Shown: piece by piece, positions 17,343 to 25,160 of the stretch
Numbering within the stretch: the first letter of the stretch is position 1
Layout of the letters: each line of letters opens with the position of its first letter
Assembly (NCBI GenBank): GCA_019352075.1
Contig: JABBOA010000005.1
Span: forward strand, 1 to 37,391
Source: Acidobacteriota bacterium
Lineage (GTDB): Bacteria > Actinomycetota > Acidimicrobiia > Acidimicrobiales > RAAP-2
Direction: 5' to 3'
Length of the DNA stretch: 37,391 bases
Program-made: the position numbers and the translations under genes
Notes under the pieces: model-generated
What the model saw: only the letters and a program-made list of their open reading frames with translations
Databases searched by the model: none
Told to the model about the DNA's origin: nothing

Positions 17343-18812
17343 TCATTGCTCGGTCGTGGGCGTGTGGGTCTCGAGGAACTCGTAGATCCCGACGCGGTCC
17401 ACGCCGGTGAAGGTGCCCGTCGGGATCGCCGCGAGCAGTGACGAGTTCAGCTGTGCGCTCGGCAGCGCCATGCCGTCCCAACGATTGGCCAGTGGGTCCG
17501 GGGGGCGACGACAACACTTCTCGTCGGGACAGGTGGACTTGAATCGCTTCTTGGTGTCGCGACCCCGGAACCAACGGGCGTCCTCGAAGGTCGTCCCCAC
17601 GCTCACGGAGAATATTCCTGAGGACGTGGTCTGGATGCTCGACGTGCACCAGTACGTCCCGGCGGGTTTGTCGGAGTACTGGTGATAGGGAGTCAGCCGG
17701 TCCTCGATGGAGAACACCTGGCGTGCCGCCCACCACCGACAGACGATCTGGCCTTCCACCGATCCCAGGGCGTCGGTGGGGAAGACGACGTTGTCGTTCT
17801 CGTAGGCCTTGGAGATGACGCCGCTGTCGTGGACCTTCAAGAAGTGCACGGGGATCCCGAGATGGTGCGTCGCGAGGTTGGTGAAGCGGTGCGCGGCCAT
17901 CTCGTAGGGGACGGCGAAGGTGTCGCGCAGGTCCTCCACCGACAGCTCGCGCGCCGTCTTGGCGGCGCCGAGGTAGTCGACGGCACTCGCCTCGGGGATC
18001 AGTAGCGCCGCGGCCAGATAGTTGGTTTCCACTCGCTGGCGCAGGAGCTCCTCGTAATCCTTGGGCTCCTTCATCTCGAGCACGTGCAACGCGAGGGCCT
18101 GCAACAGCGCCGAACGCGGATCGACGCCGCTCAGATTCGCCGGCAGGTAGATCCGGCCATTGCGATGATCGGTGATGCTGCGCGTCGATTTGGGGAAGTC
18201 CCCGGCGTAGTGCAACGAGAAACCCAGGTGCGCGGCCAGCTCGCTGGCGCTGCGTTGCGAGAGGGGGCCCCCGTGATGATCGACGAGCCGTAGCAGGTCT
18301 CGCGCGATCTCCTCGAGGTGCGCGAAGTAGTTGTGACGATTGCGCTGATCCAAGCGAAGGGCGGTGTTCGCTCGCCGCGCGATCTCGGGCGTGGCGGCGC
18401 GCTCCACGTGGAGACGCTGGATCTCGTCGTGAAGCGCCAGTATCGTCGTGATCGCGTCGTCGCTCAGCGACTTTCGGATCGCGAGACCCGAAATATTGAG
18501 CGAGGAGAAGACGCTGCCGCGTTGGGCCCGGTCGAGCGCGATCTCCAAGGCCGCGCGTCGTGAGGGCGGCTCCGCGTTCATGAGGGTCTCGACCGTCGTG
18601 GCCAGCGCCGCGGCGAGCTGTCGCAGTTCACTCAGTTTGAGTTCCTTACGACCGTTCTCGATGAGCGACACCTGCGAGGGCGCTCGGGCGAGTCGCCGGG
18701 CGAGGTCCGTGATGGTGAGACCCTGAGCGAGGCGCCGTTCTCGGATGCGTCGCCCGATGGCGAAGGCCATCGACGCGTCTTCATCGATTTGCGCGGGATG
18801 GACGTTGGTCAT
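17343..18812 (-). CDS. ramB: RamB/ScfR-type transcriptional regulator of acetate and glyoxylate metabolism
   Basis: About 489 residues from the chosen ATG (MTNVHPAQIDEDASMAF); the upstream extension in the track is AT-rich intergenic DNA. Residues about 15-70 form an XRE-type helix-turn-helix (GLTITDLARRLARAPSQVSL). The middle is an IrrE/ImmA-like domain (NYLAAALLIPEASAV) and the end a Cys-containing domain (CPDEKCCRRPP), the architecture of RamB/ScfR regulators. RamB in corynebacteria and mycobacteria controls isocitrate lyase and malate synthase genes. Here the gene diverges from exactly those genes across 131 bp with a palindrome beside its start, so the assignment is supported by context. 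No good ribosome site precedes the ATG, so it may be translated from a leaderless or short-leader mRNA. Confidence 0.88.
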   Translation of the reverse strand: MTNVHPAQIDEDASMAFAIGRRIRERRLAQGLTITDLARRLARAPSQVSLIENGRKELKLSELRQLAAALATTVETLMNAEPPSRRAALEIALDRAQRGSVFSSLNISGLAIRKSLSDDAITTILALHDEIQRLHVERAATPEIARRANTALRLDQRNRHNYFAHLEEIARDLLRLVDHHGGPLSQRSASELAAHLGFSLHYAGDFPKSTRSITDHRNGRIYLPANLSGVDPRSALLQALALHVLEMKEPKDYEELLRQRVETNYLAAALLIPEASAVDYLGAAKTARELSVEDLRDTFAVPYEMAAHRFTNLATHHLGIPVHFLKVHDSGVISKAYENDNVVFPTDALGSVEGQIVCRWWAARQVFSIEDRLTPYHQYSDKPAGTYWCTSSIQTTSSGIFSVSVGTTFEDARWFRGRDTKKRFKSTCPDEKCCRRPPDPLANRWDGMALPSAQLNSSLLAAIPTGTFTGVDRVGIYEFLETHTPTTEQ

Positions 18813-18813
18813 C

Positions 18814-18836
18814 GAGAAATAATAGCGATATTTCTC
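18814..18836. promoter_or_regulatory. Candidate RamB operator (inverted repeat) in the ramB-aceA intergenic region
   Basis: GAGAAAT and ATTTCTC form a perfect 7-bp inverted repeat around a 9-bp spacer, immediately upstream of the regulator's ATG. A further TTTCTCAAT lies at about 18882-18890, nearer aceA. The whole region is AT-rich against GC-rich surroundings. The position suits autoregulation plus control of aceA; binding is inferred. Confidence 0.55.
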
Positions 18837-18943
18837 ATTGAACGAATTTCTATCAATCTTTAGTCCAATATGGTCATAATTTTTCTCAATTACGTCGCCG
18901 TCACTGTTATGTTGACCCACCAACACCCGCAGGAGGGAACGAC

Positions 18944-20266
18944 ATGGAAGAGATGCTCAGGGGATTTCAACCCGGCGACCAGACCCAGACCGAGGACCAG
19001 CTCGAGTTCGAGTGGGCCAGCGACCCTCGCTGGGAAGGAGTCCGACGCGACTACGCCGCCCGCGAGGTCATCGCCCTGAGGGGCCCGGTGCGCGAGGAGC
19101 GCACCCTCGCGTTGCGCGGCGCGCAACGCCTGTGGCAGCTGATCCAGGACAGTCGCGCCGACGCCACCCAGTGGGTCGCCGCCCTGGGGGCACTCACCGG
19201 CAACCAGGCCGTCGCCCAGGTGAGGGCCGGACTCGAGGCGATCTACCTGTCGGGCTGGCAGGTGGCGGCGGACGCCAACCTGAGTGGACAGACCTACCCC
19301 GACCAGAGCCTCTACCCCGCCAACTCGGTGCCCGCGGTGGTGCGACGCATCAACAACGCGCTGCTGCGCGCGAGCCAGGTCGACTTCGTGGAGGGTCATA
19401 CCCAGACGGACTGGCTGGTGCCGATCGTCGCCGACGCGGAGGCGGGTTTCGGCGGCCCACTCAACGCCTTTGAGTTGATGCTGTCGATGATCGAGGCCGG
19501 CGCCGCGGGCGTGCACTGGGAGGATCAACTCGCCAGTGAGAAGAAGTGCGGCCACATGGGCGGCAAGGTGCTGGTCCCCACGGGCCAGCACCTCCGCACC
19601 CTGAACGCGGCGCGCCTCGCGGCCGACGTGGCGAACGTGCCGACGCTGGTCATCGCTCGTACTGACTCCCTGGCGGCGAACCTGCTGACCAGCGACGTCG
19701 ACGAACGCGATCGCCCCTTCTTGACCGGTGGGCGGACCTCGGAGGGGTTCTACGAGGTCACGAGCGGCTTCGACGCCGCCCTCGCACGGGGACTGGCCTA
19801 CGCACCCTACGCCGATCTCCTATGGGTCGAGACGGGAGAACCCGACCTCACGCTGGCCAAGAACTTCGCCGAGCGCTTCAAGTCGGAGTTTCCCGACAAG
19901 ATGCTGGCGTACAACTGCTCGCCGAGTTTCAACTGGAAGCGCCACCTCGACGACGCCCAGATCGCGAGCTTCCAGCGCGAGCTCGCCGCCATGGGCTACG
20001 CGTTCCAGTTCATCACCCTGGCGGGGTTCCACTCGCTCAACCACTCGATGTTCACTCTGGCCAAGGGCTACAAGGAGCGCGCCATGAGCGCCTACGTCGA
20101 ATTGCAGGAGGCCGAGTTCGCCGCCGAGACCAGCGGCTACACGGCCACCCGCCACCAACGAGAGGTCGGCACCGGCTACTTCGACCGGGTCTCGACCGCG
20201 CTCAATCCCACCAGCGCGACCCTCGCCCTGGTGGGCTCGACCGAAGAGGAGCAGTTCTCGCGATGA
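18944..20266 (+). CDS. aceA: Isocitrate lyase
   Basis: A 440-residue enzyme that splits isocitrate into glyoxylate and succinate. The catalytic loop KKCGHMGGK has its cysteine at residue 202. [10 protein letters not shown] and [11 protein letters not shown]-type sequence ([17 protein letters not shown], about 161-177) supply the metal and substrate site, and NCSPSFNW lies downstream. Length and motifs match ICL1-type enzymes. AGGAGGG lies seven bases before the ATG. It is divergent from the RamB-like regulator, and its last codons overlap the malate synthase start (ATGA), so the two are co-translated as one glyoxylate-shunt operon, expected to be induced on acetate or fatty acids. Confidence 0.97.
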   Translation: MEEMLRGFQPGDQTQTEDQLEFEWASDPRWEGVRRDYAAREVIALRGPVREERTLALRGAQRLWQLIQDSRADATQWVAALGALTGNQAVAQVRAGLEAIYLSGWQVAADANLSGQTYPDQSLYPANSVPAVVRRINNALLRASQVDFVEGHTQTDWLVPIVADAEAGFGGPLNAFELMLSMIEAGAAGVHWEDQLASEKKCGHMGGKVLVPTGQHLRTLNAARLAADVANVPTLVIARTDSLAANLLTSDVDERDRPFLTGGRTSEGFYEVTSGFDAALARGLAYAPYADLLWVETGEPDLTLAKNFAERFKSEFPDKMLAYNCSPSFNWKRHLDDAQIASFQRELAAMGYAFQFITLAGFHSLNHSMFTLAKGYKERAMSAYVELQEAEFAAETSGYTATRHQREVGTGYFDRVSTALNPTSATLALVGSTEEEQFSR

Positions 20267-21876
20267 ACGCCGCACTCGACACCCTCGCCACCGTGCTCGT
20301 CACCGGCCCGATGCGCGAACGATACGACGAGATCCTCTCCGACGAGGCGCTCGAGTTCCTTCGCCAATTGCACTTGTGCTTCGAGGCCGACCGCCGCCAC
20401 GCACTCGCGGAGCGCGCGATGACGCGACACCGGATCAAGAACGGCGGACGCTTCGACTTCCTGGCCGAGACGCGCGCGGTGCGAGATGACCCGTCCTGGC
20501 GCGTGGCCGGAGCGGGCCCGGGACTCGAGGACCGGCGCGTGGAGATCACCGGACCCACGGACCCCAAGATGACCATCAACGCGATGAACTCGGGCGCCCG
20601 GGTGTGGCTGGCCGACCAGGAGGACGCCACCAGTCCCACCTGGGGCAACGTCATCGGGGGCCAGCTTTCCCTCCTCGACGCCATCCGCCGACGGATCGAC
20701 TTCGTCGCCCCCGACGGCCGTGAGTACACGCTGGGCGAACAGACGCCCACGATCGTCATGCGCCCGCGGGGCTGGCACCTGGTCGAGTCGCACCTGCGCC
20801 TGCAGGCCGGCGACGGAGAGTCCATCCCCATGTCGGGCTCCCTGGTGGACTTCGGACTGTATTTCTTTCACAACGCCACGGAGCTGATCACGCGCGGGCG
20901 CGGTCCGTACTTCTACCTGGCCAAGACCGAGAACCACCACGAGGCCCGGCTGTGGGACGAGGTCTTCACCTTCGCCGAGAACTACGTCGGCGTCCCCCAC
21001 GGGTCGATCCGCGCGACGGTGCTCATCGAGACGATCCCCGCGGCCTTCGAGATGGAGGAGATCCTCTTCGAACTGCGCGATCACTGCGCGGGGCTCAACG
21101 CCGGACGCTGGGACTACATCTTCTCCATCATCAAGAACTTCCGTGACCGGGGCGAGGAGTTCGTCCTGCCCGACCGCTCCCAGATCACCATGACGGTGCC
21201 CTTCATGCGCGCCTACACCACGCTGCTGGTCGAGACCTGCCACCGCCGAGGTGCCCACGCCATCGGCGGGATGAGCGCCTTCATCCCCAACCGACGCGAC
21301 CCCGAGGTGACCGCGAGGGCCATCGAACAGGTCCGCGCCGACAAGCGACGCGAATCCCACGATGGCTTCGACGGCACGTGGGTGGCGCACCCCGACCTCG
21401 TGCCGGTCGCCTTCGCCGAGTTCGACGAGGTCTTGGGGAAACGACCTAATCAGGTCGACCGGGTGACGAACGCCGTGCGACCCTCGGCCCACGCGCTGAC
21501 CGACCTGGCCATTGCGGACTCCTTCGTCTCAGCCGGCGGAGTGCGCACCAACGTGTCGGTGGGCGTGCGCTACATCGAGAGTTGGCTGCGCGGCGTGGGC
21601 GCCGCGGCGATCGACAACCTCATGGAGGACGCCGCCACCGCGGAGATCTCGCGCTCGCAGATTTGGCAGTGGGTCCACGCGCGCACCACGACCACGGAGG
21701 GCGACACGATCACCGCGGACTTCGTGTCATCGATGATCGCCGACGTCATGGGCGAGATGGAGCGCTTCGCGGGCGACCGCTTCGACGACGCCGTGGCGCT
21801 CTTCGAAGAGGTCGCCCTGGGCGAGGAGTTCGCGTCGTTCCTCACCGTCCTCGGCTACGAGCGCTACCTGCAGTAG
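20263..21876 (+). CDS. aceB: Malate synthase A
   Basis: The true start is the ATG overlapping the aceA stop; the longer track ORF extends into aceA in another frame. The protein has 537 residues. [30 protein letters not shown] and [10 protein letters not shown] are signature blocks of malate synthase [20 protein letters not shown] carries the active-site glutamate region, and [13 protein letters not shown] follows. It condenses glyoxylate with acetyl-CoA to malate, completing the shunt with aceA. Its length fits the A type (about 530 residues) rather than the 720-residue G type common in mycobacteria. Confidence 0.97.
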   Translation: MNAALDTLATVLVTGPMRERYDEILSDEALEFLRQLHLCFEADRRHALAERAMTRHRIKNGGRFDFLAETRAVRDDPSWRVAGAGPGLEDRRVEITGPTDPKMTINAMNSGARVWLADQEDATSPTWGNVIGGQLSLLDAIRRRIDFVAPDGREYTLGEQTPTIVMRPRGWHLVESHLRLQAGDGESIPMSGSLVDFGLYFFHNATELITRGRGPYFYLAKTENHHEARLWDEVFTFAENYVGVPHGSIRATVLIETIPAAFEMEEILFELRDHCAGLNAGRWDYIFSIIKNFRDRGEEFVLPDRSQITMTVPFMRAYTTLLVETCHRRGAHAIGGMSAFIPNRRDPEVTARAIEQVRADKRRESHDGFDGTWVAHPDLVPVAFAEFDEVLGKRPNQVDRVTNAVRPSAHALTDLAIADSFVSAGGVRTNVSVGVRYIESWLRGVGAAAIDNLMEDAATAEISRSQIWQWVHARTTTTEGDTITADFVSSMIADVMGEMERFAGDRFDDAVALFEEVALGEEFASFLTVLGYERYLQ

Positions 21877-21878
21877 CG

Positions 21879-21921
21879 GACTCGCTGCGACGCGGACCCC
21901 TCGGCCCCACCGCAGCGAGTC
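21879..21921 (+). terminator. Possible hairpin terminator after malate synthase
   Basis: GACTCGCTGC and GCAGCGAGTC form a perfect 10-bp stem three bases after the aceB stop, with a 23-nt loop. No T-run follows, so it may be a stabiliser or a weak terminator. Confidence 0.5.
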
Positions 21922-22009
21922 ATCGGAGCAACGCGTCGCCGAGTTGTCGAATGAACAACGTCCCTCTGACGGGTCACGTCGACCACTCGAGAACACGCTC
22001 GTCGACGGC

Positions 22010-22951
22010 TCAGCGACGAGCACCGTGCACGAGCGACGCCACCTCGGCCATCGGAGCTTCGATGGGATCGAGCGTCGCCGCAGACGCGAGAGCCGAGTCA
22101 GCGCCGAGGGGGCGTCGGGTCGCGCTCAACGCCGCGAGGGCGAGCAGGACGATCAAGGGCCCACTGTTCGGGTCGGTCGACTGTCCCGACGTGAGGTCAC
22201 CGAGACCCTCGAAGAGGAGCCAACTCGTCAGCGCGACGACCGTGCCGATTCCCAGTGAGAGCCGCCGGGTCCACCCCGGCACGAGGGCCCACAGGGCCAC
22301 GAGCACCTCGAGGGCGACCACCACGGCGGCCGACCACCCGGGGAACCGCAGTGCGGCCAGATGCCGGTCGATCGCGGAGATCCACTGCGGGGCGCCCGAT
22401 GCCGAGGACCGCAGCGTCATGGTGAAGGACATCGCCGAGTTGTTGCCGTTGACGAGTTGCAAGGCGGCTCCGGCCAGCCACAGCGCGCACCACGCCGGGA
22501 GCGACCAGGCCGGCGGCGGCGCATCACCTGCGTGGACATCGCTCGGCCACGCGAGGAGGGCGATCACGACGTAGAGGAGGGCGGCGCCCGGTGCGCCGCT
22601 CAGCAACGTGGCACCGCTGAAGATACCGCCGAAGCCCTCGCCGAGGGCCCAGACCATCGTGGCCCAGACCATCGACGCCGCGAGCGCGGCGCGTGAGTAG
22701 CGCCGCACCAGCAGGCCCAGGCCGAGCAGGATCTGCGTGAGCGCGACGCCGGTGTTGGCGAGCGCCGGGTGCGACGACACCAGGTCGAGCGCCAGGTGCA
22801 GGGGCGCCGCCACCGCACTGGTCAGGCCGTGGCTGGCCGGGGCGAGAGTCATCGCGGCGAAACGTGAGGTGAACATCGAGGGCTGACACTGCAGGACCCC
22901 GTCGAGGAGCCACAGGACAGCCAGGCTGAGTTGCAGATGACGGCGCGTCAT
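22010..22951 (-). CDS. Multi-pass membrane protein of unknown function
   Basis: About 313 residues with roughly eight hydrophobic segments. It begins MTRRHLQLSLAVLWLLDGVL, and has LGEGFGGIFSGATLLSGAPG and LLYVVIALLAWPSD in the middle. The pattern resembles actinobacterial DoxX-like or hypothetical membrane proteins with LLDGxLQxQPxMF and GAPGAxLLY; no function is known to me. AAGGAG lies about ten bases before the ATG; the track uses an upstream GTG, which is only four bases from it. It follows a palindrome and lies downstream of the secreted protein gene on the same strand, so the two may be functionally linked. Confidence 0.75.
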   Translation of the reverse strand: MTRRHLQLSLAVLWLLDGVLQCQPSMFTSRFAAMTLAPASHGLTSAVAAPLHLALDLVSSHPALANTGVALTQILLGLGLLVRRYSRAALAASMVWATMVWALGEGFGGIFSGATLLSGAPGAALLYVVIALLAWPSDVHAGDAPPPAWSLPAWCALWLAGAALQLVNGNNSAMSFTMTLRSSASGAPQWISAIDRHLAALRFPGWSAAVVVALEVLVALWALVPGWTRRLSLGIGTVVALTSWLLFEGLGDLTSGQSTDPNSGPLIVLLALAALSATRRPLGADSALASAATLDPIEAPMAEVASLVHGARR

Positions 22952-22981
22952 GGACACGAGACTCCTTCACGATCTCAGGGT

Positions 22982-23026
22982 GGGTCCTCGCCACCCGTCG
23001 CCTCTGGCGACGGGTGGCGAGGACCC
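22982..23026 (-). terminator. Long perfect hairpin after the secreted protein gene
   Basis: Arms of 21 bp (GGGTCCTCGCCACCCG... and its exact complement) enclose a 3-nt TCT loop, between the 23043 gene's stop and the next gene. It has no T-run on either side. It probably ends or protects the mRNA of the secreted protein gene. Confidence 0.7.
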
Positions 23027-23042
23027 AGGGACGGACCCGGGA

Positions 23043-23723
23043 CTAGTTGACCGCGAAGTACAGGAACAGGTTGGTGGGGATGATCGGCGTGGTCAGCTTC
23101 TTGTTGACCTGCTGGTTCAAGAAGGCGAAGGACCGGTGCGCGTTGATCGCGTCCCATTCGCTCTTGCTCGTCACACCGATGACCTTCACGTCCCACCACT
23201 CGGGCTTGCCGCCATTGGCGGTGGTGATGAAGTGCTCGTGACCGGGTGTCGCGAAGTTCTTCAACGCCCCCGTGAGCTGGGCCGCGGTGAGTTGGGGGTA
23301 GAGGCCCTTCAGGGCGGGCTCGAGGCGGCTCAGGTCGATGGTCCCGGGGTGGTCGACGCAGGCGATCGCACTCGGGCATTCCATCGACATCGTGGGCACG
23401 GTGAAGCCCAGGGGCACGGTGATGTAGAGCGGGTCGTAGTTCATCGACGGCGCCACCTTGAAGTTCGCTCCGGCCTCACAGCCCGACGTCGCGGCCGACG
23501 GCACGCGACGGTCACAGAAGAATCCCTTGGAATAGGTGAAGCTCGTGGTGTGGCCGCTGAAATACGCCTGGGTCATTCCGAACTCGTTCACTCCCACGCC
23601 GTCGTGGACCGCGTTGCTCGGCGTCGGGGCCGACGCTCCGGCCGCCACCATCCCGACGCCGCCCGCGGCGACGACGGCGAGGGAAGCGACGAGCATCCTC
23701 ACTCGATTGGTCGAAATCTTCAT
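23043..23723 (-). CDS. Secreted hypothetical protein with signal peptide
   Basis: A 226-residue protein. It begins MKISTNRVRMLVASLAVVAA with a hydrophobic core to about residue 30 (likely cleavage near AAGASA). The mature part has four cysteines (FFCDRR, SGCEAG, MECPSA, IACVDH), which could form two disulfides, and ends VNKKLTTPIIPTNLFLYFAVN. I do not recognise the family. GAGGAGA precedes the ATG at good spacing. A 21-bp palindrome sits upstream of the ribosome site and a long hairpin follows the stop, so this is a self-contained unit. Confidence 0.75.
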   Translation of the reverse strand: MKISTNRVRMLVASLAVVAAGGVGMVAAGASAPTPSNAVHDGVGVNEFGMTQAYFSGHTTSFTYSKGFFCDRRVPSAATSGCEAGANFKVAPSMNYDPLYITVPLGFTVPTMSMECPSAIACVDHPGTIDLSRLEPALKGLYPQLTAAQLTGALKNFATPGHEHFITTANGGKPEWWDVKVIGVTSKSEWDAINAHRSFAFLNQQVNKKLTTPIIPTNLFLYFAVN

Positions 23724-23740
23724 TGCATTCTCCTCTTCTC

Positions 23741-23761
23741 ACCCGATCACGTTGATCGGGT
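23741..23761. promoter_or_regulatory. Palindrome upstream of the secreted protein's ribosome site
   Basis: ACCCGATCA and TGATCGGGT form perfect 9-bp arms around CGT, just before the ribosome site of the minus-strand gene. It could be an operator or an mRNA 5' hairpin. Confidence 0.55.
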
Positions 23762-23976
23762 CACGTCTCTATTCGTCGCGGTGCACCATCGCGGATGTCG
23801 AAGATTCGAAAATCTCATGAATCGAGGATCACCTCGTCACGGAGCGCACCACGCACGTACTCCTCGGGTTCGCCACGGTCCGCGAGACCATCGCGGTGAG
23901 TCGGCGCGACGAATGGCCACGAGTATTCACGGGAAGGGGTCGACGGGCGAGTGCGACTTCTCGATACGCTCGAAGC

Positions 23977-25005
23977 ATGGACACCTACCCCCCCTCCCCC
24001 GACCGCTACGACTCCATGACGTATCGTCGCTGTGGCCGCAGCGGCATCCGCCTCCCGGCCATCTCGCTCGGACTGTGGCACAACTTCGGTGACGACCGGC
24101 CACTCGACACCCAGCGCGCGATCCTGCGGCGCGCCTTCGACCGCGGCGTCACGCACTTCGACCTGGCGAACAACTACGGTCCGCCCTACGGCAGCGCCGA
24201 GACCAACTTCGGGCGGATCCTGCGCGAGGACTTCTCCTCGCTACGCGACGAGCTGATCATCTCGACCAAGGCCGGCTGGGACATGTGGCCCGGCCCCTAC
24301 GGGGACCTGGGTTCGCGCAAGTACCTGCTCGCCAGTCTCGACCAGAGCCTGAGGCGCCTGGGGGTCGACTACGTGGACGTCTTCTACCACCACCACTTCG
24401 ACCCGAGCACCCCCCTCGAGGAGACCCTCGGCGCGCTCGACAGCGCGGTGCGCCAGGGCAAGGCCCTCTACGTCGGCATCTCCTCGTACTCCGACGAACG
24501 CACCGCGGAGGCGATCAGCATTCTGCGCGCCCTGGGCACGCCGTTGTTGATCCACCAGCCTTCGTACTCGATGCTCAATCGCTGGATCGAGAGTCGGCTC
24601 CTCGACGTGCTGGCCGACGCCGGCGTCGGGTGCATCGCCTTCTCGCCGCTCGCCCAGGGCCTACTCACCAGCCGGTACTTAGAGGGGGTCCCGGCCGGCT
24701 CACGGGCGTCGCAGCGCACGTCGCTGACCGAGGACATGTTGAACGAGTCGAACCTCGACCACGTCCGTCGCCTCAACGACGTCGCGTGGGGTCGCGGTCA
24801 GACCCTGTCGCAGATGGCTCTCGCCTGGGCCTTGCGCGACGAACGAGTGACGTCGGTGCTCATCGGTGCGAGCAGCGTCGCGCAGCTCGACGAGAACCTG
24901 GACGCGCTGCGCCACTCGTCGTTCTCCCCCGAGGAACTGGACCGGATCGACCAGGACGCCGTCGAAGGCGGCATCGACCTGTGGCGAGGTCCCTCGACGA
25001 GTTGA
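23977..25005 (+). CDS. YghZ-type aldo/keto reductase (L-glyceraldehyde 3-phosphate reductase-like)
   Basis: A 342-residue NADPH-dependent reductase. MTYRRCGRSGIRLPAISLGL, ITHFDLANNYGPP-type sequence (VTHFDLANNYGPPYGSAE), ELIISTKAGWDMWPGPYG and FYHHHFD carry the catalytic Asp-Tyr-Lys-His set. Agreement with E. coli YghZ (Gpr) is strong along the whole length, including GISSYSDERT, LLIHQPSYSMLNRW and GCIAFSPLAQGLL. YghZ reduces methylglyoxal and L-glyceraldehyde 3-phosphate, so detoxification is likely. The ATG lies about six bases after a TACGCT -10-like hexamer with no ribosome site, so a leaderless mRNA is possible. It converges with the P-type ATPase gene. Confidence 0.93.
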   Translation: MDTYPPSPDRYDSMTYRRCGRSGIRLPAISLGLWHNFGDDRPLDTQRAILRRAFDRGVTHFDLANNYGPPYGSAETNFGRILREDFSSLRDELIISTKAGWDMWPGPYGDLGSRKYLLASLDQSLRRLGVDYVDVFYHHHFDPSTPLEETLGALDSAVRQGKALYVGISSYSDERTAEAISILRALGTPLLIHQPSYSMLNRWIESRLLDVLADAGVGCIAFSPLAQGLLTSRYLEGVPAGSRASQRTSLTEDMLNESNLDHVRRLNDVAWGRGQTLSQMALAWALRDERVTSVLIGASSVAQLDENLDALRHSSFSPEELDRIDQDAVEGGIDLWRGPSTS

Positions 25006-25160
25006 GGTGGTGAGGGCCCGACGGCCCGATGAACCAGGTTGGCGTGGCACCTCCTCGCGCCGCGCGAGACTCCGTTCGCCGTGCACCGCGCGCACGCCCC
25101 GGCGGCCGCGTCACGAGGTGGTGCGGCCCACGCCGCCGCGACGGCGTCGCGATCGGAGCC

